From Aequorivita soesokkakensis (GTDB taxonomy: Bacteria > Bacteroidota > Bacteroidia > Flavobacteriales > Flavobacteriaceae), in assembly GCF_001641085.1 (NCBI RefSeq), contig NZ_LXIE01000005.1, positions 17,849-81,848 on the forward strand: a stretch of DNA of 64,000 bases. The letters run 5' to 3'. Each line of letters starts with the position of its first letter. The stretch's first letter is position 1. The notes under the pieces are model-generated. The model had not been told where the DNA came from. It searched no databases and saw nothing but the letters and a program-made list of their open reading frames with translations. A program made the position numbers and the translations under genes. This document shows positions 34,302 to 42,913 of this stretch, one piece after another.

Positions 34302-35765
34302 TTAGAAATCAAAAGTGTAAAACTTATCCCAGAACAATTGTGTTTCTGGAGCGTCTCCGCCGATAGCGCTAGCGGCAGCTTCATAGTTTGCACCGTTTAG
34401 TGTTTGCTCTCCTACTGGATAATTATATCTTACTGGGAAACCAGATTGAGCATCTGTTGGTTGAACCAAAATTGGATAATCCAAACGACGAACACTTAGG
34501 TATGAAGCAAATGTTCTGTTATAAAGACCTAAATATGCTTGTGTTCCTATTACTTGTTTCCAAGCTGGAGTAGAAGTACTGCTTGCCAATGCGCTAGTGT
34601 AATCAACACCAGAGCTAGCTAGGTAAGCAGAAGGATCACCTGCATTCCAATAAGCAAAAGAAGCAGTAATACCAGCCACATAATGGCTTTCTGCACTTCC
34701 ACCAACATTATATCCTCTTGCAGCAGCTTCAGCCATCAAAAATTCAGCTTCAACATATGAAAGAATTACTCCAGGTTCAGTTGGATCTACAACACGGTCA
34801 GCAACGTGTGAAAAGTTAAAGTAAGTTGAAGGTGTTCCTATTTCTCCCCCTAAGTACTCACCATCAATAGTTGTAAAGTAAGAAGCTCTACGAGGATCTT
34901 CCAAACCGTTCATGATATCAACAATTGTTGCACCAGCAACATAATCATTACGTCCGCTTAACACCAGGTTGTTGTTCATTGGGTTATTGTTTGGTGCATT
35001 AGCAGAGTATTGGTAGCTACCATTATCAGCATTGCTACTAAATACTCCTGAAGATACAGCAGATTCAACAGTTGATTGTGAAAGACCAGCATCAACATCA
35101 GCAAGCATAATACCCATTCTAAGTTTCAAGGTATTTGCAAACTTTTTCCATCCTGCAACGTTTCCGTTATACATAAGGTCAACTGTTCCGTTTGAATCAA
35201 AACTTCCATTTCCAGTATTCATACTGTTAACAGCAGCTGTCAAACGAGAAATTAAGTCCTTATATACAGTAAGTCCATCATCATACTTTGGCAAAAGATT
35301 TTCAATATCCAATGCTTCAGAATAAGGAACGTCACCATAAGTTTCAACTAAATTGCTAAATGCATATACAGAAAGAACCTCAATGATTGCAAGTTTGTTT
35401 TGCTTTAAATCATTTGTGATTGGGTTATTTGTTGCAGAAATAATAGTTGCCGCTTCGTTTAAGTCTCTTAAAACATCACGATACATTTCTCTCCAGTGGT
35501 TATCCGGAATAGGACGTGTAGTTTGATCATAGTTACTTTCGTCAGCATAGGTAGTTTCCTGTAACTGTTGAGTCCATAACCTTAAGTTATTAAGGTTAAC
35601 GTTAGGAGTGACTACCTGATCGGCAAGTTGTTTTTGAGCTGATGAAAATAAACTTTCACCACTCACCGATGTTGGGTCTTTTATATTTTGGTTCAGGTCC
35701 TCAAGATTGTCTGAACACGACACGGCCATAACTGCCGCAGTTAAAATTAAAATCAGTTTCTTCAT
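34302..35765 (-). CDS. SusD/RagB-like outer membrane nutrient-binding lipoprotein
   Basis: 487 residues. The lipoprotein signal ends MAVSC, then SDNLEDLNQNIKDP, the usual SusD N-terminus. Helical TPR-like segments characteristic of the SusD-like 2 group follow (LWTQQLQETTYADESNYDQTTR, WREMYRDVLRDLNEAATII, VLSVYAFSNLVETYGDVPYSEAL). The C-terminal part has LSYVEAEFLMAEAAARGYNVGGSAESHYVAGI and YLSVRRLDYPILVQP. SusD-like lids sit on SusC-like TonB receptors and hand over the ligand. It lies 11 bases after the SusC gene. No glycosidase or peptidase gene is next to it, so the substrate cannot be guessed. Confidence 0.93.
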   Translation of the reverse strand: MKKLILILTAAVMAVSCSDNLEDLNQNIKDPTSVSGESLFSSAQKQLADQVVTPNVNLNNLRLWTQQLQETTYADESNYDQTTRPIPDNHWREMYRDVLRDLNEAATIISATNNPITNDLKQNKLAIIEVLSVYAFSNLVETYGDVPYSEALDIENLLPKYDDGLTVYKDLISRLTAAVNSMNTGNGSFDSNGTVDLMYNGNVAGWKKFANTLKLRMGIMLADVDAGLSQSTVESAVSSGVFSSNADNGSYQYSANAPNNNPMNNNLVLSGRNDYVAGATIVDIMNGLEDPRRASYFTTIDGEYLGGEIGTPSTYFNFSHVADRVVDPTEPGVILSYVEAEFLMAEAAARGYNVGGSAESHYVAGITASFAYWNAGDPSAYLASSGVDYTSALASSTSTPAWKQVIGTQAYLGLYNRTFASYLSVRRLDYPILVQPTDAQSGFPVRYNYPVGEQTLNGANYEAAASAIGGDAPETQLFWDKFYTFDF

Positions 35766-35776
35766 TTTTCTATGTA

Positions 35777-38700
35777 TTAAAATTGTGCTTTAATGTTAAA
35801 CCCATAATCTTGGGTAGTTGGCAATGCACCAGTACTGTAACCTTGCAAGTTACCAGAGCTCAAACCTGATTCAGGATCAGCATATGGTAAGTTCTTGTCA
35901 ATAATCCAAAGATTAGAACCTGAAACACTAAACTGAAGTCCAGTCATAAAAGTGTTATCTAACATTTTCGATGGCATTGTATAAGTAAGGGATACTTGAC
36001 GCAATTTAATATAACTAGCATCATATACAAAAGCTGAGTTTGGTAAACCTCTTGCATAACCAAAAGCTCCATAACGATCTGCACGGATACGTGTAGTGTT
36101 AACAGAACCATCAGGGTTTACACCTTCATTGATGAAACCACCACCATCAGCAATTGTATTTCTAACAGGATTTCCAAGATCATTGGTAAATGCTGTGTTG
36201 TCATATAGACCCGTTGCAAGTCCATAATATTGATCCAGTGAGAAAATACTTCCACCTTCTTGAATATCAATAAGGAAACTAAAGGATAGTGCCTTATATG
36301 TCAATGTGTTTGAAATACCAGCTAACCAATCTGGGTTAGTGTCACCAATTACATTGTTTGAAGTAGCAGTTGCAATGTATTGACCGTTTGCAGGATCAAC
36401 AACTCTTTGACCATTAAGATACGTATAGTCTGTACCGTAAATCACACCGTAAGGCTGTCCCAATACTGCGTTGATAGTAACACCACCTTGGAAGCTACCC
36501 AATTGTAAAGTTTCGATTCCTTCTGGAAGTTCCAATACTTCACTCTTGTTTTGAGACCAGTTGATGTTCAATCCCCAAGTAAAGTTGTCATTTTTAACTG
36601 GCATAGCGTTTAAAGATACCTCGATACCTTTGTTTTCGATTTCACCAGCGTTTAACAACTTACCTGTATAACCTGTAGCAGCTGAAATAGGCACTTGTAC
36701 AATTTGGTCAATAGAGTTTGATTTGTAGTAAGCTACATCAAAACCAAGTCTATTATTAGCAAATTTCATTTCAAGACCTGCTTCATAACTCTTTGTTGTC
36801 TCAGGTTTCAATTCTGGGTTATTTCTTACACTTGGAACTGATGTACCTATATCACCGTTGATTACATAAGTATCAACCAATCTATCGAATGGCGCACCGT
36901 TACCAACTTCTGCATAGTTTAATCTTAATTTACCAAAAGTAATAGCATTTACATTAAGCAATTTGCTGAACACAAAACTGGTAGATACAGATGGGTAGTA
37001 GAAAGAGCTATTGTCTTCAGGTAAAGTAGAGAAATGATCTCTTCTTATTGTACCATCTAAATAAACTACATTTCCAAATCCGAAAGATGCACTTGCATAA
37101 ACACCATCAACACCAATTTTCTCAGCTTGTTCAACTGGGTTTGGAAGTGGAGACGCACTGTTTTGTAGTGAATACAATCCAGCAACAACAAGACCACCTG
37201 AAGTAGAAGATGTTAATGAATTAAATTCATTTCTTCTGATGTTTGTTCCTAAAATACCTGCAAAGCTGATGCTTTCAGAAAAATCTGTATCAAAGTTAAA
37301 CATCAAATCATAGTTTGTTTCAGTAGCAGTAATATCTCTTCTAAGGTAACCAGAATCAACATTTCCTCTAGAAACTCCAAATGTAGTTGCAACAGAACCT
37401 ACAGCTCTTCGCTCTTCTTGTTGCTCATTATAAGTATCAGTAGAAACTCTACCGGTTACGTTTAACCAGCCAGCAAGTTCATAATTCAATTCAAAATTAC
37501 CGATGAAACGGCTTCTTCCGTCATTTTGATAGTTTTCATAACGTGTCCAATATGGGTTATCCCAGAAAATTGGAGGAGATCCAGCTTCTGAAGTTGCTGG
37601 GTTCCAAGATACGTTTCTTCTTGTAGCAAAATAGATGTCTCTTTGTTGTTGAACATCTACGTTTGTTTGCCACCATTGTTTCATATTACCAACAACGTTG
37701 TCATTATAACCTGTAGAGTTACGACCTAATGCGTCAGTTTTAATATAATTAGCAAAACCACTTGCAGTTAATTTATCTGAAACATCGTAAGTACCACTAA
37801 GAATAAAATTATGTCTATCCAATTGACTGTTCGGCATTAATCCCGATTGATCAAGTTTAGTATATGACAGACGGTAAGAACCTTTTTCCAAACCGTTTGA
37901 AATAGATATGGAGTTTGTTAAGCTTATTGGAGTTTCAAAGAAAGTGATTGGTCCATTTTTAGCATTAACCCAAGGAGTTGCTGTTCTGTAGTTTGGAGAA
38001 TCTGGATCGAATGAATCCCATTGGTAAACCAAGCGGCCATCAAAAGGAGCACCATAAGAAGCATCTTCAGTATAAGGAACAACAAGATCTGTATTACCAT
38101 CACCATTAATATCTTCTTCATACCAAAATCCATCAGGACCACCGTAATATGCGCCATAACCTGCTCCATATTGATTTTGATAAGTTGCAAAAGTGCTCTT
38201 ATCTATAAAACCAACTGTGGCATTTGAGTTAATAGTAACTCCAAGTCCTTTTGCTTTTTTACCTTTTTTAGTTGTAATGATAATAACCCCGTTTGCAGCA
38301 CGTGAACCATAAAGTGCAGATGCAGCAGCACCTTTCAATACGTTTATAGATTCAATGTCATCTGGGTTAACGTCAGCAGCAGCGTTACCATAGTCATAAT
38401 AGTTACCAGACGCCTGGCCTTGAGCAGCAGCGTTTGTGTTTCTGTTACTAATTGGCACACCATCAATAACGAACAAGGCTTGGTTGTCTCCAGTTAAAGA
38501 GGTATTACCTCTAATAACTACGTTGGTAGAACCACCAAAGTTGTTGTTTCTTTTAATGTTAAGACCAGAAACCTTACCAGAAAGGGCATTTGTAAAGTTG
38601 TTCCCTTTAACGGTAGAGATATCCTCTCCTCCTACTTGTTGCGTAGAGTAACCCAATGATTGTTTTTCACGGGAAACACCAAGTGCAGTTACCACCACCT

Positions 38701-39007
38701 CGTCCAAAACTGAACCAGCTTTTAAGGTAACATCAATTTTATTTGAAGCCCCAACAGCAATCTCTTGAGTTTCAAAACCTACATAACTATAAACAAGTGT
38801 TTGCCCTTGAGCAGCCTCAATGGTATAGTTACCATCAAAATCAGACTGTGTTCCAGTGCTTGTACCTTGTATAATTATGTTAACTCCTGGAAGTGGCAAA
38901 CCCGTGTCATCGGTTACCGCTCCGGAAATCATTTTTTCCTGTGCAAAAGTGAGCTGCACAACCAACACTAATAAAAGTGTTAAAATTCCACTAAACTTTG
39001 TTTTCAT
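35777..39007 (-). CDS. SusC/RagA-family TonB-dependent outer membrane transporter
   Basis: From the ATG at 39007 (MKTKFSGILTLLLVLVVQLTFAQ, 1076 residues) it has a signal peptide. A carboxypeptidase-regulatory-like domain follows (ISGAVTDDTGLPLPGVNIIIQGTSTGTQSDFDGNYTI). The SusC plug has the signature LDEVVVTALGVSREKQSLGYSTQQV near residue 105, then VIRGNTSLTGDNQALFVIDGVPI and NVLKGAAASALYGSRAANGVIIITTKKG. A 22-strand barrel ends YGFNIKAQF. It imports an unknown nutrient with the SusD partner using TonB energy. An ATG at 39031 is possible but adds only eight charged residues. Upstream there are ~400 bases without a gene. Confidence 0.95.
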   Translation of the reverse strand: MKTKFSGILTLLLVLVVQLTFAQEKMISGAVTDDTGLPLPGVNIIIQGTSTGTQSDFDGNYTIEAAQGQTLVYSYVGFETQEIAVGASNKIDVTLKAGSVLDEVVVTALGVSREKQSLGYSTQQVGGEDISTVKGNNFTNALSGKVSGLNIKRNNNFGGSTNVVIRGNTSLTGDNQALFVIDGVPISNRNTNAAAQGQASGNYYDYGNAAADVNPDDIESINVLKGAAASALYGSRAANGVIIITTKKGKKAKGLGVTINSNATVGFIDKSTFATYQNQYGAGYGAYYGGPDGFWYEEDINGDGNTDLVVPYTEDASYGAPFDGRLVYQWDSFDPDSPNYRTATPWVNAKNGPITFFETPISLTNSISISNGLEKGSYRLSYTKLDQSGLMPNSQLDRHNFILSGTYDVSDKLTASGFANYIKTDALGRNSTGYNDNVVGNMKQWWQTNVDVQQQRDIYFATRRNVSWNPATSEAGSPPIFWDNPYWTRYENYQNDGRSRFIGNFELNYELAGWLNVTGRVSTDTYNEQQEERRAVGSVATTFGVSRGNVDSGYLRRDITATETNYDLMFNFDTDFSESISFAGILGTNIRRNEFNSLTSSTSGGLVVAGLYSLQNSASPLPNPVEQAEKIGVDGVYASASFGFGNVVYLDGTIRRDHFSTLPEDNSSFYYPSVSTSFVFSKLLNVNAITFGKLRLNYAEVGNGAPFDRLVDTYVINGDIGTSVPSVRNNPELKPETTKSYEAGLEMKFANNRLGFDVAYYKSNSIDQIVQVPISAATGYTGKLLNAGEIENKGIEVSLNAMPVKNDNFTWGLNINWSQNKSEVLELPEGIETLQLGSFQGGVTINAVLGQPYGVIYGTDYTYLNGQRVVDPANGQYIATATSNNVIGDTNPDWLAGISNTLTYKALSFSFLIDIQEGGSIFSLDQYYGLATGLYDNTAFTNDLGNPVRNTIADGGGFINEGVNPDGSVNTTRIRADRYGAFGYARGLPNSAFVYDASYIKLRQVSLTYTMPSKMLDNTFMTGLQFSVSGSNLWIIDKNLPYADPESGLSSGNLQGYSTGALPTTQDYGFNIKAQF

Positions 39008-39404
39008 TTTTTTGTTTGTTTGAATTAGCACATCAAAAGTGCCAATAAAATCTTACAATTCCAACTTTTAATGAAAGTAGATTATTAAAATTTTAACCAA
39101 ATGTTAAATTAAAAAACGGGCTATATGGGGTTTTTTTATGTTAATTTTATACAAACCCTTGATTTTCTTATAGTTTCGGAAGACTCCTAAAAAACATATC
39201 ATCGGTTTAATGTTGAAAAAAAAAATTATTTATTTTCAAACACTTTATGAACAATTGTAGAAACAGGCCAAATAATCGAATTTTTATGGTTTTTAACGAA
39301 ATTTAACAGACTGAACAATCTAGTTGTTAAAGTGTTAAATGATTAAGGAAAAATAGATTTAATAGATAAAAATCAACGTTTTTCAATTTAAAGTCTTATT
39401 ACAA
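39008..39404. other. Gene-free AT-rich region upstream of the SusC gene, 397 bp
   Basis: I found no ORF, no clear terminator and no exact TAnnTTTG facing the SusC gene; the nearest match (AACATTTG on the minus strand near 39100) is imperfect. It presumably holds the susCD promoter and possibly a regulator site. Confidence 0.5.
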
Positions 39405-39938
39405 CTATTTAGTGGCGCTTTCTCCTTTAAATTGCTGTGAATTGTTTTTGAAGAGAACATTAAAAGTAGTCAGGCTGCCGTAGCAACGTGTTATATATTG
39501 TTGAAGGTCTATTTTATCCTGTTCAGCCAATTCCTTACTCGCGTTTATTTTTTGCTCCATCACCCGAAGCCTATCGCGAAGCATTACTATTTTGTGGAAA
39601 AAAGTATCAATAGAAATTTCTTTTGAAGCCAAATTTTTATCTGCAGGATTCAAAACCATAACACCACCTTTCCACTTATCAGCTATAGGAACAATCTCAC
39701 TGAAACCGTTCCATTTTTTGAGAATATCGCGAAGGCTTTTTTCAACTTCATAAAAACTTACCGTGTCAACCTCATCTTCGGCCGCTTCAATAATTTCAAA
39801 AGCATCATCCGTGGCTATTGTTTCCAGTCCATTTTCAATAAAGGTTACCCAATACATTTTTGCGGTAACATTTGTTACCACTCCTTTTCCGTGTTTTGGA
39901 TGGTCAATCCGAGAGCCTATTCCTAAAATTTGTTTCAT
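39405..39938 (-). CDS. Conserved hypothetical cytoplasmic protein with an N-terminal UvrD/Tudor-like domain
   Basis: 177 residues, no signal peptide. The first ~45 residues (GIGSRIDHPKHGKGVVTNVTAKMYWVTFIENG) have the GxxVxHxxxGxGxV pattern of the small SH3/Tudor-like barrel at the C-terminus of UvrD/PcrA helicases. After an acidic linker (EAAEDEVDTV) comes a helical region with WKGGVMVLNPADKNLASKEISIDTFFHKIVMLRDRLRVMEQKI, suggesting a coiled coil. It may bind nucleic acid or RNA polymerase, by analogy with the PcrA domain. I do not recognise a named family; monocistronic. Confidence 0.65.
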   Translation of the reverse strand: MKQILGIGSRIDHPKHGKGVVTNVTAKMYWVTFIENGLETIATDDAFEIIEAAEDEVDTVSFYEVEKSLRDILKKWNGFSEIVPIADKWKGGVMVLNPADKNLASKEISIDTFFHKIVMLRDRLRVMEQKINASKELAEQDKIDLQQYITRCYGSLTTFNVLFKNNSQQFKGESATK

Positions 39939-40018
39939 TGTAGAGTTAATTTAAGTAGTAAAAATAAATAAAATGATTTATCCATTGTAAACACAGCTCT
40001 GGTATTTCTGAAATAAAA

Positions 40019-40048
40019 AACCATCCAAATTTTAAAGTTGGATGGTTC
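40019..40048 (-). terminator. Terminator of the small Lys/Pro/Gln-rich gene
   Basis: AACCATCCAA and TTGGATGGTT form a perfect 10-bp stem around a 9-base loop, and a T run follows on the minus strand. It ends about 30 bases after the small gene stop. Confidence 0.8.
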
Positions 40049-40079
40049 TCTGGGCTTATCTTAACAAGCCGGCCAAAAA

Positions 40080-40184
40080 CTACTTCTTCTTAGGAGCAGT
40101 TGGCGAAGCCTTTTTGTTATCCTGCTTTTTGGCTTGTGGGCCTTTTGCAGGTTGCGGCTTTTTGTTTTGCTGTTGTTGTGGCAT
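40080..40184 (-). CDS. Small basic Lys/Pro/Gln-rich protein (34 residues)
   Basis: A short ORF from ATG 40184 to TAG at 40080. The product starts MPQQQQNKKPQPAKGPQ and ends SPTAPKKK. Every residue is small, polar or basic (Lys, Pro, Gln, Ala dominate); there are no hydrophobic residues and no aromatic residues, so it should be disordered. Support for a real gene: a clean ATG, codon use like its neighbours, a G+C content clearly above the flanks and a strong terminator 30 bases downstream. Nucleic-acid or ribosome binding is possible from the charge, but this is inference. It lies at the end of the copper cluster, 102 bases after the HMA gene, and might be independent of it. Confidence 0.6.
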   Translation of the reverse strand: MPQQQQNKKPQPAKGPQAKKQDNKKASPTAPKKK

Positions 40185-40286
40185 AACAATTATTTTTTTT
40201 GATTTAACAATATAAAGGTAGAAAGTGCTATTGTTAAATTATTCTCTCGTTGGCTAAAGTTTAACAATAGCCTTTGCTCAAAAAAA

Positions 40287-40646
40287 TTAATCGTCTTTAT
40301 GATCATCGACAACTTGCTGGTCGCGATATTTACAGCAAGGATCTATACTTTCATATACCTCATCTTTAGCTTTAATATCTTGTGTATCGTGACCACTGTC
40401 GGCAATACTTTGTTGGATTTTTGTTAAATCGGTTTTACCTTCATTGTAAATTAAATTCAATTGATGTGTATTCACATCCCAAGTTGCCATTTTTACACCT
40501 TTAGCTTGAATGGAGGCTTTTTCAATGCGCTCTTTACACATACCGCATACGCCATCAACTTCAATTGAAGCTTTTGCGTTTTTATTCTGGGCAAAGCCAG
40601 TAGCGCTAATCAAAAATATTCCTAAAATTGCAATTATACTTTTCAT
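40287..40646 (-). CDS. Periplasmic HMA-domain metal-binding protein
   Basis: 119 residues with a signal peptide (LISATGFAQ). One heavy-metal-associated domain (~28-95): KASIEVDGVCGMCKERIEKAS carries the CxxC metal site (CGMC), followed by the ferredoxin-like fold (VKMATWDVNTHQLNLIYNEGK, LTKIQQSIADSGHDTQDIKA). A short tail adds DPCCKYRDQQVVDDHKDD, with a Cys-Cys pair and a His/Asp-rich end that could bind a further ion. It is the last structural gene of the copper cluster, 29 bases after the TonB receptor. Likely role: a copper chaperone or buffer in the periplasm, handing copper to or from the ATPase or receptor. Confidence 0.85.
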   Translation of the reverse strand: MKSIIAILGIFLISATGFAQNKNAKASIEVDGVCGMCKERIEKASIQAKGVKMATWDVNTHQLNLIYNEGKTDLTKIQQSIADSGHDTQDIKAKDEVYESIDPCCKYRDQQVVDDHKDD

Positions 40647-40675
40647 AAATTTCAGTTTAAAGTTTATTGTTTAAA

Positions 40676-42910
40676 TTAATTAATTCTGTATCGTAAGCCT
40701 GCGTAATACGAACTTCCAAAAATAGGCCCGTAAACATAGGTTGTGTCAAAAGTTGTTCCAAAAGGGTTATCACTTCCCACTATTGGGTTTTGCTGTTTTA
40801 CATTCGTAATATTTTCACCACCAACATAGATTTCAAAATTAGGTGAAAAAACTTTAGTAACCTGCGCATTCAGCGTTGAAATGCTAGGCGAAAATTCTGA
40901 AAGACCAATCGTATTCAAATAACTTTCGTTAGAAGCAAAGCGCTGCTCGCCCACATAATTATAAGTAGCGTCAAATTTCCAGTTTCCTCCTTTCGCTGTT
41001 TGATGTGTTTCATATGAAGCATTTGCAAAAAACCGGTGGTTCGGAGTTAACGGCGTTTGCTTTTTTCCGCTTAAATAAGTGGTTTCTACATCGTAGTATT
41101 TGTAAGCCAATCGCATATCAAAATGCTCAAAAGGATTATAATTGAATTCTGCCTGAAAATTATTCGAAAAACTTTCGCCCTCCAAATTATAGAAATTTAT
41201 TTGCTGCGGATTTTCCCAATCCACAACAATTTGATTTACGAAATCTGTTCTGTAAAAATCGAGCGTAATATCTGCCTTTCTACTGAAGATATTGAAACCT
41301 TGCATATAAGAAATACCATAATTCCAAGCAATTTCAGGATCTAGTCCATAAATATTTCCGCCGTTGTTTAAAATATTAAAGCTACGCGAAGTGGCAAAAA
41401 GACTTTGGTTTTCAGCAAAAATATTCGCGCTGCGTTTTCCCCTTCCCGCTGACACACGAATAGCCGATTTGTTCCAAGGTGTGTAACGCAAATGAAAACG
41501 CGGTGTTACGAAAGCACCCAAGGTATTGTGTACGTCCCCGCGAATTCCAAAACTGTAACTCAAATCATTTAAATTGTCAAAATTATATTCAAAAAATGCT
41601 CCAACGGAATTTTCAACCCGGTTAAAATTTTCAGTGTAAACCAATTCATTATAACCGTCATACGTTCCGCTCACACCAGTTTTAATTTTGTGGCGAGAAT
41701 CACTGATAATTGAATTATAAAGCAATTTCACATACAAACTGTTGTGCTGAATGTTGTAATTGTTAAGCCCAAAATAAGATTCTTGATCATGGTGACTGAA
41801 AGCCATTTGAACTCCAGCCGTTTGCCAAGGCACATCTGGATTTACGTAACCAAAATTTCCAGACACATCAACCCTTTGGGTTTTTATTTCACTGCCCCAA
41901 GCATTTGTGGTTCCGCGATCTTCTTTAGGATTGAAAATGGTTTGCCCTGTTTGTTTTTCATCATTCAAATATCGAACATTGAAAAACCCAACATAACCGT
42001 TTTCAGTATCTGTATATTGCCAGCGGTTCATCACGTTTATTTGCTGCATTAAAGGTGCATCCAAAAAGGAATCATCGTTTTTATCGAACTCCGTTTCGCG
42101 CATATTTCCATGAATATATAAACCCGTGCTCCAACGCTCACTTAGTTTCGTGTTTAAATGGGTATTTAACTCGAAACGTCCATTTCCAGAACCATATGCG
42201 TTCACGAAAAGCTTATCGTCCATCATTGGTTTTTGTAGCTCGGCGTTTATTTGCCCTGCAATACTTTCATAACCATTAACCACACTTCCCGCACCTTTGG
42301 TAATTTGAATACTTTCAACCCAAGTTCCGGGAATAAAACTCAACCCATAAGCCTGCGAAGCGCCACGGATGCTCGGTACGTTTTCAGTGGTTATCAAAAT
42401 ATACGGACTTGTCAATCCTAACATTTTTATTTGCCGCGTTCCCGAAATAGCATCGGCAAAATTCACATCGATGGAAGGATTGGTTTCAAAGCTTTCCGCA
42501 AGGTTACAACAAGCTGCTTTTAGCAATTCGGCACTACTCACGTTTATTACATTTTGTGATTGGATAAAAGACCGCGAACTAGCTTTCTGTCGCGCAGTAA
42601 TTGTAATTTCATCCAGGTTGGCTGTAGACTTCAAACTGTGCCTAATTTTTTTAGGCGAATCCACCGAAATAGTATCGGTTTTATAACCCACAAAACTGAT
42701 GACCATTTTTTTGTATTCCGGCTTATAATTTAGTTCAAAATTACCATCAAAATTGGTAACGGTACCCACTTGGGTGTTCAGCCAATAAACGTTTGCACCA
42801 CTCAGCGGAACTTCTTTGTTATTGATATTTTCAGTAATCGTTCCCGTTATTTTTTCCTGTGAAAAAACGCAAAATGGAAGTATAAAAAGTACAAATAATA
42901 GATTTTTCAT
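40676..42910 (-). CDS. TonB-dependent receptor of the copper cluster
   Basis: 744 residues, signal peptide FCVFSQ. A carboxypeptidase-regulatory-like domain (GTITENINNKEVPLSGANVYWLNTQVGTVTNFDGNF), then the plug with LDEITITARQKASSRSF near 95 and ELLKAACCNLAESFETNPSIDVNFADAISG near 130, which carries an unusual Cys-Cys pair. A barrel of ~550 residues ends SSYYAGLRYRIN. It starts 3 bases after the copper ATPase stop and precedes the periplasmic HMA gene, so it belongs to copper handling. Receptors in such clusters are thought to move copper or a copper chelate across the outer membrane; direction and substrate are inferred. Confidence 0.88.
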   Translation of the reverse strand: MKNLLFVLFILPFCVFSQEKITGTITENINNKEVPLSGANVYWLNTQVGTVTNFDGNFELNYKPEYKKMVISFVGYKTDTISVDSPKKIRHSLKSTANLDEITITARQKASSRSFIQSQNVINVSSAELLKAACCNLAESFETNPSIDVNFADAISGTRQIKMLGLTSPYILITTENVPSIRGASQAYGLSFIPGTWVESIQITKGAGSVVNGYESIAGQINAELQKPMMDDKLFVNAYGSGNGRFELNTHLNTKLSERWSTGLYIHGNMRETEFDKNDDSFLDAPLMQQINVMNRWQYTDTENGYVGFFNVRYLNDEKQTGQTIFNPKEDRGTTNAWGSEIKTQRVDVSGNFGYVNPDVPWQTAGVQMAFSHHDQESYFGLNNYNIQHNSLYVKLLYNSIISDSRHKIKTGVSGTYDGYNELVYTENFNRVENSVGAFFEYNFDNLNDLSYSFGIRGDVHNTLGAFVTPRFHLRYTPWNKSAIRVSAGRGKRSANIFAENQSLFATSRSFNILNNGGNIYGLDPEIAWNYGISYMQGFNIFSRKADITLDFYRTDFVNQIVVDWENPQQINFYNLEGESFSNNFQAEFNYNPFEHFDMRLAYKYYDVETTYLSGKKQTPLTPNHRFFANASYETHQTAKGGNWKFDATYNYVGEQRFASNESYLNTIGLSEFSPSISTLNAQVTKVFSPNFEIYVGGENITNVKQQNPIVGSDNPFGTTFDTTYVYGPIFGSSYYAGLRYRIN

Positions 42911-42913
42911 TTT

